This document shows positions 23,630-32,518 of a DNA stretch of 40,056 bases, piece by piece; position 1 is the stretch's first letter, and each line of letters starts with the position of its first letter. The position numbers and the translations under genes were made by a program. The notes beneath the pieces were generated by a model. That model was not told the origin of the DNA. It made no database searches and saw only the letters and a program-made list of their open reading frames with translations. Source of the stretch: RAM1 sp943372515 (GTDB lineage: Bacteria; Pseudomonadota; Gammaproteobacteria; Burkholderiales; Burkholderiaceae_C); the NCBI GenBank assembly GCA_943372515.1, contig CALRYY010000032.1, forward strand, positions 1 to 40,056. The letters are read 5' to 3'.

Positions 23630-24625
23630 CTATTCCAGAACAATGTTGTTGGCCTTCGCCACGTTCCGGTAGAACTGGATGCGTTGCTGGATTTCCTGGC
23701 GGTACTCGGCGGGCTTCACGTTCTCGGGCACCATGGCGCCGCGCTTGCGCCAGGCCTCCTGCGTCTGCGGGTCGCGCAGCACCGTGCGCATCGCGTCATA
23801 CAGCTGCGTGATGATGGGCTCGGGTGTTTTGGCCGGTGCGGCCAGGCCGGTCCATGAGGTGAGGTTCAGGTCGGGCAGCTTCAGCTCGTCAAAGGTCGGC
23901 ACGTCGGGCAGCTGCGGCGCGCGGATGGGTGACGCCACGGCCAGCGCGCGCAGGCGGCCTTGCTGGATCATGGTGAGGTTGGACGTGAGGTTGTTCCAGG
24001 TCATGTGCACCTGGCCGGACATCAGGTCATTGAGCGCCGGCCCCGCACCCCGGTAGGGGATATGGGTGACGAAGATACCCAGCTTGGACTTGAGCAGCTC
24101 CATGCTCAGGTGTGCCACCGAGCCATTGCCTGACGAGGCGTAGTTCAGCTTGCCCGGGTTGGCCTTGGCGTACTTCACCAGATCCGCAAAATTCTTGACC
24201 GGCAGCGCGGGGTTGACCAGCAGCACATTGGCCAGCCGGTCGATCAGCGTGATAGGCGCGAAGTCATTGACCGCGTCGTACGGCAGGCTGGATGACACAG
24301 CCGGGTTGACCACATGCGTGGTCTGCGAGGTGACGACCAGCGTGTAGCCGTCGGGTGCCGCGCGCGCCACCAGGGTGGAGCCAATGGCGCCGCCCGCGCC
24401 GCCTTTATTGTCCACCACCACGGTTTGCCCCAGCACCTTGCCCAGCCTTTCAGCGATGGCGCGGCCCGCGCTGTCCACCGAGCCGCCGGGCGGGAACGGC
24501 ACCACCAGGGTGATCGGTCGGTTGGGGTAGCGCGCGGGCGCCTGGCCTAGCGCGGGCAGGGCGATGGCGCTGCCCAGGGCGCAGGCTGTGCTGACGAAGC
24601 GGCGGCGGTGCAGGGGTGTGGTCAT
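23630..24625 (-). CDS. Tripartite tricarboxylate transporter (Bug/TctC) substrate-binding protein
   Basis: A periplasmic binding protein of the Bug family, very numerous in Burkholderiales, 331 residues. Leader: HRRRFVSTACALG with a hydrophobic core and LGQAPA, resembling a Tat signal. The mature start has RYPNRPITLVVPFPPGGSVDSAGRAIAERLG, then VVDNKGGAGGAIGSTLVARAAPDGYTLVV, the standard Bug blocks. ATG 24625 follows an AAGGAC; an upstream frame to 24703 would overlap the amidohydrolase. No TctA/TctB permease is nearby. The gene starts 22 bases after the N-formylglutamate amidohydrolase stop, so they likely share a transcript. Confidence 0.93.
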   Translation of the reverse strand: MTTPLHRRRFVSTACALGSAIALPALGQAPARYPNRPITLVVPFPPGGSVDSAGRAIAERLGKVLGQTVVVDNKGGAGGAIGSTLVARAAPDGYTLVVTSQTTHVVNPAVSSSLPYDAVNDFAPITLIDRLANVLLVNPALPVKNFADLVKYAKANPGKLNYASSGNGSVAHLSMELLKSKLGIFVTHIPYRGAGPALNDLMSGQVHMTWNNLTSNLTMIQQGRLRALAVASPIRAPQLPDVPTFDELKLPDLNLTSWTGLAAPAKTPEPIITQLYDAMRTVLRDPQTQEAWRKRGAMVPENVKPAEYRQEIQQRIQFYRNVAKANNIVLE

Positions 24626-24647
24626 GGTGCGGTCCTTGTCGGGGCAA

Positions 24648-25526
24648 TCAGGGTTTGGCAGGGGTAACGTTTCGGATGTGGGCCGCGATGTCGTGCAGCA
24701 CACTTGTGATGTCGTCGCGCACGTCGTTGGCGCGCGGCAGCAGCTCGCGCGTCTGTTCGTTCAGGTAGATCGCGCGGTTCAGTTCGATCTGCAGGCTTTC
24801 ATGGCCGAGCGTGGGGTTGCCAAATTCGCGCAGCAGGTCCTGCCCGGCGTAGGGGTCATTGACGGCCACCGTGTAACCGCGCTGGCGAAACGCCCCGGCC
24901 ACCAGCGCGGTGAACGCGGCGCTGCAGCTGCGCCCGTGCAGGTCGCCAAGCACCACGTCGGCCAGCGGACCCGGCGCCACACGGCCTAGCCGCTCGTAGG
25001 CATTGCCGGGCATGGAATGCAGGTTGAGGTGCCAGCGTGGGCCGTGGGCGGCGGCCGATTGCAAGGCCTGCGCTAGCGCCCGCCGGTACGGGCGCCAGTA
25101 ATGCTCGATGCGGTGCGCCACCTCGCGCGCCGACAGGCGCCGCGCATAGATCGGTGAGCGCGTGGGCGTGTGGCTGAACACCAGGCCGTTGCCCAGTGCC
25201 AGGCAGCGATCCGAGGGAGCCACCTCGCCGGGCCAGGCGTCGGCCAGCATGGCCACGTCGATATCGCGGTCATGGCGATTCGCGTCGATGTAGCTGCGCG
25301 GGAAGGTGGCGTGCACCAGCGTGCCGCCCACGCGCGGCACGGCGTCCCACAGCCAGTGCACATGCGTGTCCTCGCTCTTGCGCAGCTCGGCCAGTGACAC
25401 GGCATAGCCAAAGTCGGCCGGGTAGTCGGTGCCGCTGTGCGGTGAATCGCACACCAGGGCAATGGCGGGTGCGGCCGGCGGCAAGACCTGGACGGGCAGG
25501 GCGGGGCGAAGGGGCTCGGGGTGCAA
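24648..25526 (-). CDS. N-formylglutamate amidohydrolase family protein
   Basis: The family hydrolyses N-formyl-L-glutamate to glutamate and formate in histidine breakdown, and related amides. Metal and substrate blocks are visible: CDSPHSGTDYP, SEDTHVHWLWDAVPRVGG, FPRSYIDANRHDRDID, LNLHSMPG, VLGDLHGRSC and GHESLQIELNRAIYLNE. No hut genes are present here, so the in vivo substrate may differ. The start is uncertain: no ATG is available; a TTG at 25526 opens HPEPLRPALP, and another TTG at 25574 would add 16 residues. The gene is divergent from a LysR regulator and leads into a Bug binding-protein gene. Confidence 0.9.
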   Translation of the reverse strand: MHPEPLRPALPVQVLPPAAPAIALVCDSPHSGTDYPADFGYAVSLAELRKSEDTHVHWLWDAVPRVGGTLVHATFPRSYIDANRHDRDIDVAMLADAWPGEVAPSDRCLALGNGLVFSHTPTRSPIYARRLSAREVAHRIEHYWRPYRRALAQALQSAAAHGPRWHLNLHSMPGNAYERLGRVAPGPLADVVLGDLHGRSCSAAFTALVAGAFRQRGYTVAVNDPYAGQDLLREFGNPTLGHESLQIELNRAIYLNEQTRELLPRANDVRDDITSVLHDIAAHIRNVTPAKP

Positions 25527-25629
25527 GGCAGTGTTTCTGTTCGATGGAAGGTGGGCGAAGCGTAGACAGCCCAAGCGCTGGGGGCAAACGACAATTTGAT
25601 TCGTGCCGATAACCTGATGTAATCAAGCG

Positions 25630-26568
25630 ATGCGGTTCAAGTCACCTTCCTTGCCCGAGTTGCACGCCTTCCTGGCGGTATGTCAGCTGGGCAGCTTTCG
25701 CCAGGCGGCCGGTGTGCTGTGCGTGACGCAGGCCGCCGTAAGCCGCGCCGTGCAGCGCCTGGAGCAACGCCTGGAATGCACGCTGCTGGACCGCAGCGGC
25801 ACCCGCGTGCTGCCCACCGCGCGCGGGCGCGAGTTCCAGGCGCTGGTGGAGGCCCATGTGGCGGGGCTTGAGAGTGCCATCGGACGCTTTGGCACGCGCC
25901 CCACGCCGCGCAAGCTGCGCGTGAGCGTGGTGCCCACGCTGGGCACGCGCTGGCTGGTGCCGCGCCTGGGCCAGTTCCGCGCGCTGCACCCGGATATCGA
26001 CATCGAGCTGCGGCAGTTTCACCACGACGAAAACTTCGCGCGTGACGACGTGGACTTGTGGATCGACGTGAAGCGCCCTGCGCGGGCCTGGCCGCGCGGC
26101 ATCCGCGCGCGCTACCTGCTGGGACGCGACATCCAGCCGGCCTGCACACCGGCGCTGGCGGCAGCGCTGCGCCAGCCCCGCGATCTGCTCAACGCCTCGC
26201 TGCTGCAGCACATCAACTTCCCCGGCAACTGGGCGCTGTGGCTGAGCCAGGCTGGCGGTGTGGACACGCCACCCCCGCTGGGCCCGGGCTTTGACCTGGG
26301 CAACAACCTGATCGTTGCCGCCTGCGCTGGCATGGGCGTGACGGTGATCCAGCCCTGCCTGATCGAGGCCGAGCTGGCCTCGGGCCAGCTGGTGCTGCCC
26401 TTCAGCCCCGCCGTGGCCACGGACCGCGGCTACTACCTGTGCAGCCGCGCCGCGCTGGCTGGCAATGACGCGGTAGAGCAGTTCACGCGCTGGCTGGTGG
26501 ATGAGTCAAAGGCCAGCACGGATCGCTTTGGGTTGACGCCGCCCTTGTCCCGCGGCCATGCCGCCTGA
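25630..26568 (+). CDS. LysR family transcriptional regulator (GcvA-like)
   Basis: A 312-residue regulator. The helix-turn-helix spans about 8-65: LPELHAFLAVCQLGSFRQAA then LCVTQAAVSRAVQRLEQRLE and LLDRSGTRVLPTARG. The effector domain has PRKLRVSVVPTLGTRWLVPRLGQF-type text (RKLRVSVVPTLGTRWLVPRL) and FDLGNNLIVAACAGMGVTVI, as in GcvA-like members. Divergent placement suggests control of the N-formylglutamate amidohydrolase/Bug pair. TTGATT (25596-25601) and AATCAA (25621-25626) form a weak inverted repeat in the gap. It converges with the metallopeptidase ending the defence operon. Confidence 0.92.
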   Translation: MRFKSPSLPELHAFLAVCQLGSFRQAAGVLCVTQAAVSRAVQRLEQRLECTLLDRSGTRVLPTARGREFQALVEAHVAGLESAIGRFGTRPTPRKLRVSVVPTLGTRWLVPRLGQFRALHPDIDIELRQFHHDENFARDDVDLWIDVKRPARAWPRGIRARYLLGRDIQPACTPALAAALRQPRDLLNASLLQHINFPGNWALWLSQAGGVDTPPPLGPGFDLGNNLIVAACAGMGVTVIQPCLIEAELASGQLVLPFSPAVATDRGYYLCSRAALAGNDAVEQFTRWLVDESKASTDRFGLTPPLSRGHAA

Positions 26569-26599
26569 GCGACTGCGTGACGCGAAGACCGTCAAACGC

Positions 26600-27307
26600 T
26601 CAAAGATCCAGCCCGGCTCCGCGCAGGCGTAGCCACTCCTTGCGGTCGCGGCAATCGGGCAGCACCTTGTCGACTTCGTTCCAGAACGCGTCAGAGTGAT
26701 CGCGGTGGTGGATGTGGCATAGCTCGTGCACCACGATGTAGTCGATCACGGTCAGCGGCGCCATCAAACACTTCCAGTGGAAATGAATATCGCCATTGGG
26801 CTGGCAACTGGCCCAGCGAAAGCCCAGGTCCCTGATCTGCACCGCACCGGCTTTGACACCCGCGCGTGGTGCGAAATGGGCCACGCGCGCAGCCAGGCGT
26901 GGCAAGCCCTTGCTGCTGTAAAACGCCTCGAAAGCCTTTTGCGCTGCGGCATGGCCGCCCTGCGTCATCACAGACCGCAGCAGGCAAAACCGCCCCTCCT
27001 TGAGCTTCAGCGGTTCGTCCTGCTCGCCCACCAGCGACAGGCGGTAGCTGCTGCCCAGGTACAGAAATGACTCGCCATTCACCCATTCGCGGGTGATGCG
27101 CGTGGCGTTCAGGTCGCGCCATTCGGCCAGGTTGCGGTAAATCCACATGCGCTTGGCCAGCACAGTCTCGTCCACCTGTTCAGGTGTCATGCACCGGGGT
27201 GGCCGCACCGTGACCAGGCCATCACGCTCGATCACGATGTCGGTGGTTTGGCGGGCTGAGCCTGGCAGCAGCCGGTATTCAATGTCGCGAACCTTGCGCA
27301 CCAGCAT
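26600..27307 (-). CDS. YgjP/DUF45-type (SprT-like) metallopeptidase, defence-operon tail gene
   Basis: A 235-residue predicted zinc metallopeptidase of the M48-annotated YgjP family. The zinc site is HELCHIHHRDHSDAFW near residue 190, giving HExxH with a third His downstream; upstream lies RWASCQPNGDIHFHWKCLMAP, the usual YgjP text. These genes are often found next to hsdR, but their role there is unsettled. The start is ATG 27307 sharing one base with the hsdR stop (TGATG) or GTG 27310 (GTGA); both mean translational coupling. Last gene of the seven-gene minus-strand set. Confidence 0.9.
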   Translation of the reverse strand: MLVRKVRDIEYRLLPGSARQTTDIVIERDGLVTVRPPRCMTPEQVDETVLAKRMWIYRNLAEWRDLNATRITREWVNGESFLYLGSSYRLSLVGEQDEPLKLKEGRFCLLRSVMTQGGHAAAQKAFEAFYSSKGLPRLAARVAHFAPRAGVKAGAVQIRDLGFRWASCQPNGDIHFHWKCLMAPLTVIDYIVVHELCHIHHRDHSDAFWNEVDKVLPDCRDRKEWLRLRGAGLDL

Positions 27308-30300
27308 CACATGCCCCCTGTGCGCTGGCTGCGCGTCAGCTCGTCGTGGCGGTTTCTTGCCAGCTTCATGATTTCCACCGCCACGCGTTCGCGGTTGTGT
27401 TTGAGTTCATCGATATCCGTTTTGCTGATTTCGGTCTTGATCAGGCCACGCACGCGCTTTTGTTTGTCGGGGTTGCGCCAGAAATCAATGCTGCCAATGG
27501 TTTCCTGAAGAACCTCGACCACGGCTTGCATCAGTGCCCTGAACGCTGGCTTGTGGGCTTCATCCAAGGTGCCGCTGGCAAAGCCCACGGCAATGATGTG
27601 CGCATAAAACGGGCTGGCCTCCCGGCTCACGCCGTCCTCGGCCTGCTGGCGGCCGGCCACGGCCTCGGCCCGCAGCTCAACCAGCTTTTCGGCCAACAGG
27701 TCCCATTGGTCCTGGTGCTGTGTAATCAGCGCATCCACCTTGGCCGACAGGCTTTTGTAGAACGCCGGGTCTTCGTCGTGGTGCACCGTGCAATGCTTGC
27801 GGATGGCGTGCTCCATCTCGCTGGCCTTGGCCTCGCCGATGTGCCCCGCGTGCGCGGCCAGCTTCTCCAGAAAATCAGGCGCCAGCAATTCCACCGGCGC
27901 CACCTTGGGGTTGATGCCCAGGCTGACCAGGTGTTCGTTGATCAGGGCCTTGACCTTTTCGCCCGCGTCGCCCAGGTCCAGGCTGCTGTCCTTGTAGCGC
28001 TCCTTGGCGACCTGCAAGATGTACCCAAACCGCCGGGCCGGTACCCGAAAGGGCTGGGCTGACGCATGCGGCAGCACAACGTCCAGGCTCATCAGGAATT
28101 TTTTCAGAAACACCTCAAAGTCCGCGCGCTGCTTTTCATCCTTCAGCGCCGACACCGCGGCGTGCACTACGGCCGCGTCGGCGTCCATGCCTGGCAATGT
28201 GCCGGTCACAAAGGCCTTGATCTGTTGCACGCCCAGCGCCACGAACAGCTGCAGCAGGCGCTCGTAGCGTTCCTGCAGCACGGGCAGCTCCGAGGTGATG
28301 TTCTGCAAGCCCTCGCGCAGCTCCTGCAGCTCGTCACTGGCCGCGTACAGCGTGAGCGCGTCCGTCAGGTGGTTGGCCAGGCCGATGTAGTCCACCACAT
28401 AGCCGCGGTGCTTGCCCTGGCGCACGCGGTTGGTGCGCGCTATGGCCTGCAGCAGCGTGTGTTCGCGCAGCTTCTTGTCGATGTACATCACCTGCTCCAC
28501 CGGCGCATCAAAGCCCGTGAGCAGCATGTCGCACACGATCAGAAAGGCAATGCCGGTGTTGGTTTTGTCCGGGTCGTCCAGGTCAAAGCTCTTGCAGAAG
28601 TTGTCCACCGCCTTGAGCCGCGCCGCCTCCTTGCGCGCCAGGGTGATGAAAGCCGCCTCGTTGGTGCCGTCGGACGAGATCACCACGGCTGTTTTCAGAA
28701 AGCGCAGGCGCCGGATGAGCTGCGCATCGGGCTGGGCCTGACCCTCTTCCAGCGCGATCCGCTCGGCCAGCGCGTCCTTGATGCCGTTCTGGTAGCGGAT
28801 GCAGGCCAGCTTGGAATGGCACACCACCTGCGCTTTGAACCCGTTGGGCAGGATGTTGCCCACGTAATGCGCCACCAGGTCGCGCGCAATGGCGTTGATG
28901 CGGGCCTCGGCCTCCAGAATGTCGCCGGTGGCGCCGTATTTTTTCTTGATGGCGGCCAGCTCTTCTTCAGACCGGTCACGAAACAGGTCTTCAAACTTGC
29001 CGTCAAACGCGGCCTTTTCGTTCAGGGCGCTGTCGGCCGTCTTGCCCTCGTACAGGATCTGCAGCGTGGTGCCGTCGGCCACCGAATCCATCAGGCGGTA
29101 GGTGTCGATGTATTCACCAAAGCGCTTGTGCGTTTTTTTCTCGCCATGGCGATCGGTCAGCAGCGGCGTGCCGGTGAACGCCACGCGTGTGGCGTTGGGG
29201 AAGGCCTCAAACAGGTTGTCGCCCAGGTCCGAGCTTTGGGTGCGGTGCGCCTCGTCAATCAGCAAGATGATGCGGTCGGAGCTGTTCACCACCCCAAACG
29301 TCTTGCCCGACGGAATGGCCAGGTAGGTGCCCAGCGCCTCGGCCACGATGTTGCTCAGGGCCTCCTTGTGCTCCTGAAACTTGTGCACTATGACCATGTT
29401 GATGTCAGACGTATCCGTGCCCAGGTGCAGGCGCAGTGCGTTGCGGCTTTCAATCACGTTCACCCGCCCGCCAATGAGCGTGGCGGTGCCGCCCAGCTGG
29501 TCTTCCAGGTCGGTGCGGTCATTGACCAGAATTATCTTGTAGTCGTTCAGGTCGGTGCTGGCGCGCAGCATGCGCGCCAGAAACACCATGGTCAGCGACT
29601 TGCCCGACCCCTGCGTGTGCCACACCACACCGCTGCGCTCCAGCGCCGTGGTGCCGCTGCGCAGGCGCTGGACCATTTTGTGCGCCGCGCGAAACTGCTG
29701 GTAACGGCACACCACCTTGATGCGCGGCCCCGCATCGGTGTCCATGAACACACTGCTGGTGCGCAGGATCTGCAGCAGGTTGGTGCGGTCCAGCATGCCG
29801 GCCACCAACTTTTGCTGGGCATTCATGCCGTCCATGGCGGCATCGTCCTGGGGGTGCAGCGTTTTCCACGCGTGAAAATGCTCTTCGCCCGAGGTGATGG
29901 TGCCGTAGTCGGCCTGCGTGCCCGCGCTGCGGATCAACAGCAGGTTGCTGTGAAACAGCCGGGGCTCGCCCTCTTTCAAGCCGGCCAGCTCGGTGTCTTT
30001 GCGCCGGCGCATGTAGCGCTGCAGCTGCACGAAAGCCTCCTGCATCGGGTTGGCGCAGGTCTCGGAACCCTTCTTGCACTCCACTACGGCCAAGGGGATG
30101 CCGTTCACAAACAGCACGATGTCCGGCAGGATGAACGCCTTGACGCAACCCGGTGTGTCCACGCGGAACTGGTTGATGGCGTGGAACTGGTTGGCCCCGG
30201 GGTTGTGAAAGTCAATCAGCCTGACCACCGGGTCGGCCTCGCCCGTGGCCTCGTTCACGTCCACCTGCGCCTTGAACAGCAGGGCCTGCACGGCCTCATT

Positions 30301-30570
30301 CGCCTCCAGCAGGGTGCGGTTGGGCTGGCGCAGCAGCTGCGCCTTCAGCTCGTCCAGCTGGCGGGCCGTGAGCCAGGGCTGGCCGTCGGCGCCGGTGTTG
30401 ATGGCGCGCACAGCGGCGTCAAACACACCGGGCAGCAGCCATTCCCGAAAGCTGCCGCGCAGGCTGGGCGCTGCATTTTGCGGCACACCGCCGCCCTGGT
30501 CGATCACCGTCCAGCCCAGCGCAGCGAGCTGATCCAGGAACGGGCGTTCGACCTCGGTGTATTCGCTCAT
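27307..30570 (-). CDS. hsdR: Type I restriction endonuclease subunit R
   Basis: HsdR is the DNA translocase and nuclease of a type I restriction enzyme, acting with HsdM and HsdS on unmethylated DNA. The 1087 residues hold an N-terminal PD-(D/E)xK nuclease domain (D150, E164-x-K166 in AVVECKKG, and Q182/Y186 of a QxxxY motif), superfamily 2 helicase motifs (Walker A HTQGSGKS at about 318-325, DEAH at 439-442, VAFTGTPLL), and a C-terminal HsdM-interacting region. All catalytic motifs look intact. The ATG overlaps the stop of a short upstream frame by ATGA and the 3' end overlaps the metallopeptidase start. No ribosome binding site is visible before the ATG, in line with coupled translation. 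Confidence 0.97.
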   Translation of the reverse strand: MSEYTEVERPFLDQLAALGWTVIDQGGGVPQNAAPSLRGSFREWLLPGVFDAAVRAINTGADGQPWLTARQLDELKAQLLRQPNRTLLEANEAVQALLFKAQVDVNEATGEADPVVRLIDFHNPGANQFHAINQFRVDTPGCVKAFILPDIVLFVNGIPLAVVECKKGSETCANPMQEAFVQLQRYMRRRKDTELAGLKEGEPRLFHSNLLLIRSAGTQADYGTITSGEEHFHAWKTLHPQDDAAMDGMNAQQKLVAGMLDRTNLLQILRTSSVFMDTDAGPRIKVVCRYQQFRAAHKMVQRLRSGTTALERSGVVWHTQGSGKSLTMVFLARMLRASTDLNDYKIILVNDRTDLEDQLGGTATLIGGRVNVIESRNALRLHLGTDTSDINMVIVHKFQEHKEALSNIVAEALGTYLAIPSGKTFGVVNSSDRIILLIDEAHRTQSSDLGDNLFEAFPNATRVAFTGTPLLTDRHGEKKTHKRFGEYIDTYRLMDSVADGTTLQILYEGKTADSALNEKAAFDGKFEDLFRDRSEEELAAIKKKYGATGDILEAEARINAIARDLVAHYVGNILPNGFKAQVVCHSKLACIRYQNGIKDALAERIALEEGQAQPDAQLIRRLRFLKTAVVISSDGTNEAAFITLARKEAARLKAVDNFCKSFDLDDPDKTNTGIAFLIVCDMLLTGFDAPVEQVMYIDKKLREHTLLQAIARTNRVRQGKHRGYVVDYIGLANHLTDALTLYAASDELQELREGLQNITSELPVLQERYERLLQLFVALGVQQIKAFVTGTLPGMDADAAVVHAAVSALKDEKQRADFEVFLKKFLMSLDVVLPHASAQPFRVPARRFGYILQVAKERYKDSSLDLGDAGEKVKALINEHLVSLGINPKVAPVELLAPDFLEKLAAHAGHIGEAKASEMEHAIRKHCTVHHDEDPAFYKSLSAKVDALITQHQDQWDLLAEKLVELRAEAVAGRQQAEDGVSREASPFYAHIIAVGFASGTLDEAHKPAFRALMQAVVEVLQETIGSIDFWRNPDKQKRVRGLIKTEISKTDIDELKHNRERVAVEIMKLARNRHDELTRSQRTGGM

Positions 30571-30773
30571 GCGCAGACACTTGAAGCTGCAGACTCATGG
30601 GTGGGCAGTGCTTGCGAGTGCGCTGCCAATCGGGTCACAGTCCGGCCGCGGATGGTGATTTGATGACGCCCGATTTGCACTGTGACCCTCGCGGGCTCAC
30701 CTGCGGTATTCAAGGGGGCGGCTTGATGCTGCTCAGCTTCGCGCGCGCCATCAAGCTTGTCGACCAGTATCAC
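30567..30773 (-). CDS. Possible small protein between darG and hsdR
   Basis: A 68-codon frame starting at GTG 30773, 8 bases after the darG stop, and ending with an ATGA overlap on hsdR. It fills the only gap in an otherwise gap-free operon. The predicted protein has an acidic-polar first half (MILVDKLDGAREAEQHQAA) and a basic, beta-prone second half (VTVQIGRHQITIRGRTVTRL); there are no known motifs. Placement is the main evidence; the ribosome binding site is weak. Alternatively it is untranslated leader between two gene pairs. Confidence 0.45.
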   Translation of the reverse strand: MILVDKLDGAREAEQHQAAPLNTAGEPARVTVQIGRHQITIRGRTVTRLAAHSQALPTHESAASSVCA

Positions 30774-30781
30774 GGGCCGCG

Positions 30782-31867
30782 TCAGGCCGGCGCCTGGCTC
30801 AACACTGGCGGCGTTGCCACCAGCCGATTCAGTGCAATGCTAATGGCCCGGTCATCGAACAAGCGGGCTTTGCGCTTTGCACCACCTTCATGCGGCCAGT
30901 GCTCCAGCCCGGCGCGAACCGCTTCCACGGTGGGGTCGATACCTTCGCGGCTCAGCAGCCAGTCAACCGTGGAAAGCAGCTCCATGCCGAACGGTGATTC
31001 AAACCCGTCGATCAGCGATGCTGTTTCTTCAAGCGCCCCTACATAGGCCTTGGCTTCACTGCGCAAAAAGGCCTGCACCAGCTCCTTGCGCTCATCAGCG
31101 AACCACACCACGTCAAAGGGGTCAGCGTCGGCAATCCGCTTCTCGCTGCGCAGGTAGCTGCCATCCAGGCCATCCAGCAGCTTGGTCAGGTTGTGGGCAT
31201 AGGGGCCAAATTTATTGGCTTCAAACTGGAGTTTCAACGGGTTATCGGCTGGTTGACGGCGCTCGATCGCTCTTTCCAGAAACCATGCCAGCTTCTGAAC
31301 TTCCAGCAGGCTGCACTCCATGCCCAACACCCAATACCGGCGCACCAATTCGGCTACCAGTGCGCGAGCGGGCGTCAGCTTTTCCACGCCGGTGCGCTTG
31401 GCCACGTTTTGGTAGGTTTTGGTGGGCTCAAACACCGTGATCGCCAGATCAAGGTCAGCCAGCGCCGCCACGATCTGTTCGCGCACTACAGGCCAATCAA
31501 GCCCACCATTGCCCGCACCCAGAGGCGGTATGGCAACTGACTTGACATGGTTGGCAACAAGAAAGTGGCGCAGGTCTTGCAGGCCATCTGTAACCCATTC
31601 CAGCTTGGAGTTGCCACGCCAATGCTGCTTGGTCGGAAAGTTGATGATCCAGCGCGGGCCGTCCAGCTCGCGCGGCTCTGTAACGAACATCTTTCCGGTC
31701 TGTACCTCACCGGCCTTGCAGGCCTGCGCGTACTGACGGAAGTTGTCGCCAAACCGGTCCTTGAACATGAGCGCAATGCCTTTGCCCATGATTCCCACTG
31801 TGTTGACCGTGTTAACCAAGGCTTCCGCCTTGGCCTCAAGCAAATTGCCGTGTGTGAATTCAATCAT
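30782..31867 (-). CDS. darG: DNA ADP-ribosylglycohydrolase antitoxin DarG (macro domain)
   Basis: DarG removes ADP-ribose from DNA and binds DarT to neutralise it. The 361 residues have an N-terminal macro domain (1-150: GNLLEAKAEALVNTVNTVGIMGKGIALMFK, with N22; TKQHWRGNS with K80, the residue reported as catalytic in DarG; PPLGAGNGGLDW as the ribose-phosphate loop) and a C-terminal DarT-binding domain (about 160-350) containing ARALVAELVRRYWVLGMECS, LEVQKLAWFLERAIE and NKFGPYAHNLTKLLDGLDG. Its ATG directly abuts the darT stop (TAA-ATG), giving the usual toxin-first order. It lies inside a type I restriction operon, between hsdS-darT and hsdR. Confidence 0.95.
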   Translation of the reverse strand: MIEFTHGNLLEAKAEALVNTVNTVGIMGKGIALMFKDRFGDNFRQYAQACKAGEVQTGKMFVTEPRELDGPRWIINFPTKQHWRGNSKLEWVTDGLQDLRHFLVANHVKSVAIPPLGAGNGGLDWPVVREQIVAALADLDLAITVFEPTKTYQNVAKRTGVEKLTPARALVAELVRRYWVLGMECSLLEVQKLAWFLERAIERRQPADNPLKLQFEANKFGPYAHNLTKLLDGLDGSYLRSEKRIADADPFDVVWFADERKELVQAFLRSEAKAYVGALEETASLIDGFESPFGMELLSTVDWLLSREGIDPTVEAVRAGLEHWPHEGGAKRKARLFDDRAISIALNRLVATPPVLSQAPA

Positions 31868-32518
31868 TTAAAAGTACCACTGTGGGAGGGCTCGCACGTC
31901 CAGTTGTATTCCTAGTCCATGGCACTGGGCGTCAATGCCATTTTTGACCGTATCCGTGTAACAGACAACCCCGAGTAACCCGGTTACTGGGACATGCTGG
32001 TAAACAAGCGCCTCTGCTTGGTAGCGTTCAATTTGCTCCGGGTCATTTGGGTTTCTTTGGAAGTTCCGGGATTGAAGCAGGGGCCAATCGATGTTCGACA
32101 AATCAGCGGTCGTGCTGGAGAAGGAAGCCAAAGCCGTGTAAGCATGTCGATCAGTGAAGACGAACGGCAGTCCGAGTTCCGCGACTCTATGGACGCTGGA
32201 CACAAGAATGCAGATCTCTGAATTGCTGCGTTGCGGAACAGCACCTCTGCCTGTATAGATGTTGTACATCATGGGAGAGAACGGCGTGAAATAGAACGGG
32301 ACATAGTCGTTCAGCGTTCCGCCGGGCCCGATGGGTACCGTGCGGGTTGCGCGCCTGGAGATGAGTTCAGGGTTGCCAATGTTGACGTAGTTCGGATCAT
32401 GATGGGCAGAGCCTCGGCTGTGCAGCCCATTCGCGAGAATCCATGGCAGATTGTTCAGGTGAACGATGCGCCAAATCAGTGCTCTATCGCGATTCAAAGT
32501 GGGGTAGCGACTAGTCAT
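31868..32518 (-). CDS. darT: ssDNA ADP-ribosyltransferase toxin DarT
   Basis: DarT transfers ADP-ribose from NAD+ onto bases in single-stranded DNA, halting replication; DarTG systems act in anti-phage defence. The 216 residues show the DUF4433 pattern: LIWRIVHLNNLPWILANGL, SRRATRTVPIGPGGTLNDYV with R55/R56, YVPFYFTPFSPMMY (72-85), FTDRHAYTAL with H125, and the catalytic glutamate E169 in RYQAEALVYQHVP. The toxin appears intact. Its start overlaps hsdS by 8 bases and its stop abuts darG. Base composition is more A+T-rich than the flanks. Target base (T or G) cannot be decided from reading alone; the DUF4433 style fits thymidine-modifying DarT2. Confidence 0.94.
   Translation of the reverse strand: MTSRYPTLNRDRALIWRIVHLNNLPWILANGLHSRGSAHHDPNYVNIGNPELISRRATRTVPIGPGGTLNDYVPFYFTPFSPMMYNIYTGRGAVPQRSNSEICILVSSVHRVAELGLPFVFTDRHAYTALASFSSTTADLSNIDWPLLQSRNFQRNPNDPEQIERYQAEALVYQHVPVTGLLGVVCYTDTVKNGIDAQCHGLGIQLDVRALPQWYF

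Noticed and set aside
26569..26599. Attachment site or terminator at the downstream edge of the defence island
   Set aside because: The 31 bases between convergent stops hold no hairpin with a T-tract and no repeat matching the other edge near 36316-36402.
28066..30663. An 865-codon open frame antisense to hsdR
   Set aside because: Covers hsdR with intact nuclease and helicase motifs; low-complexity His/Gln/Leu-rich translation without domains.
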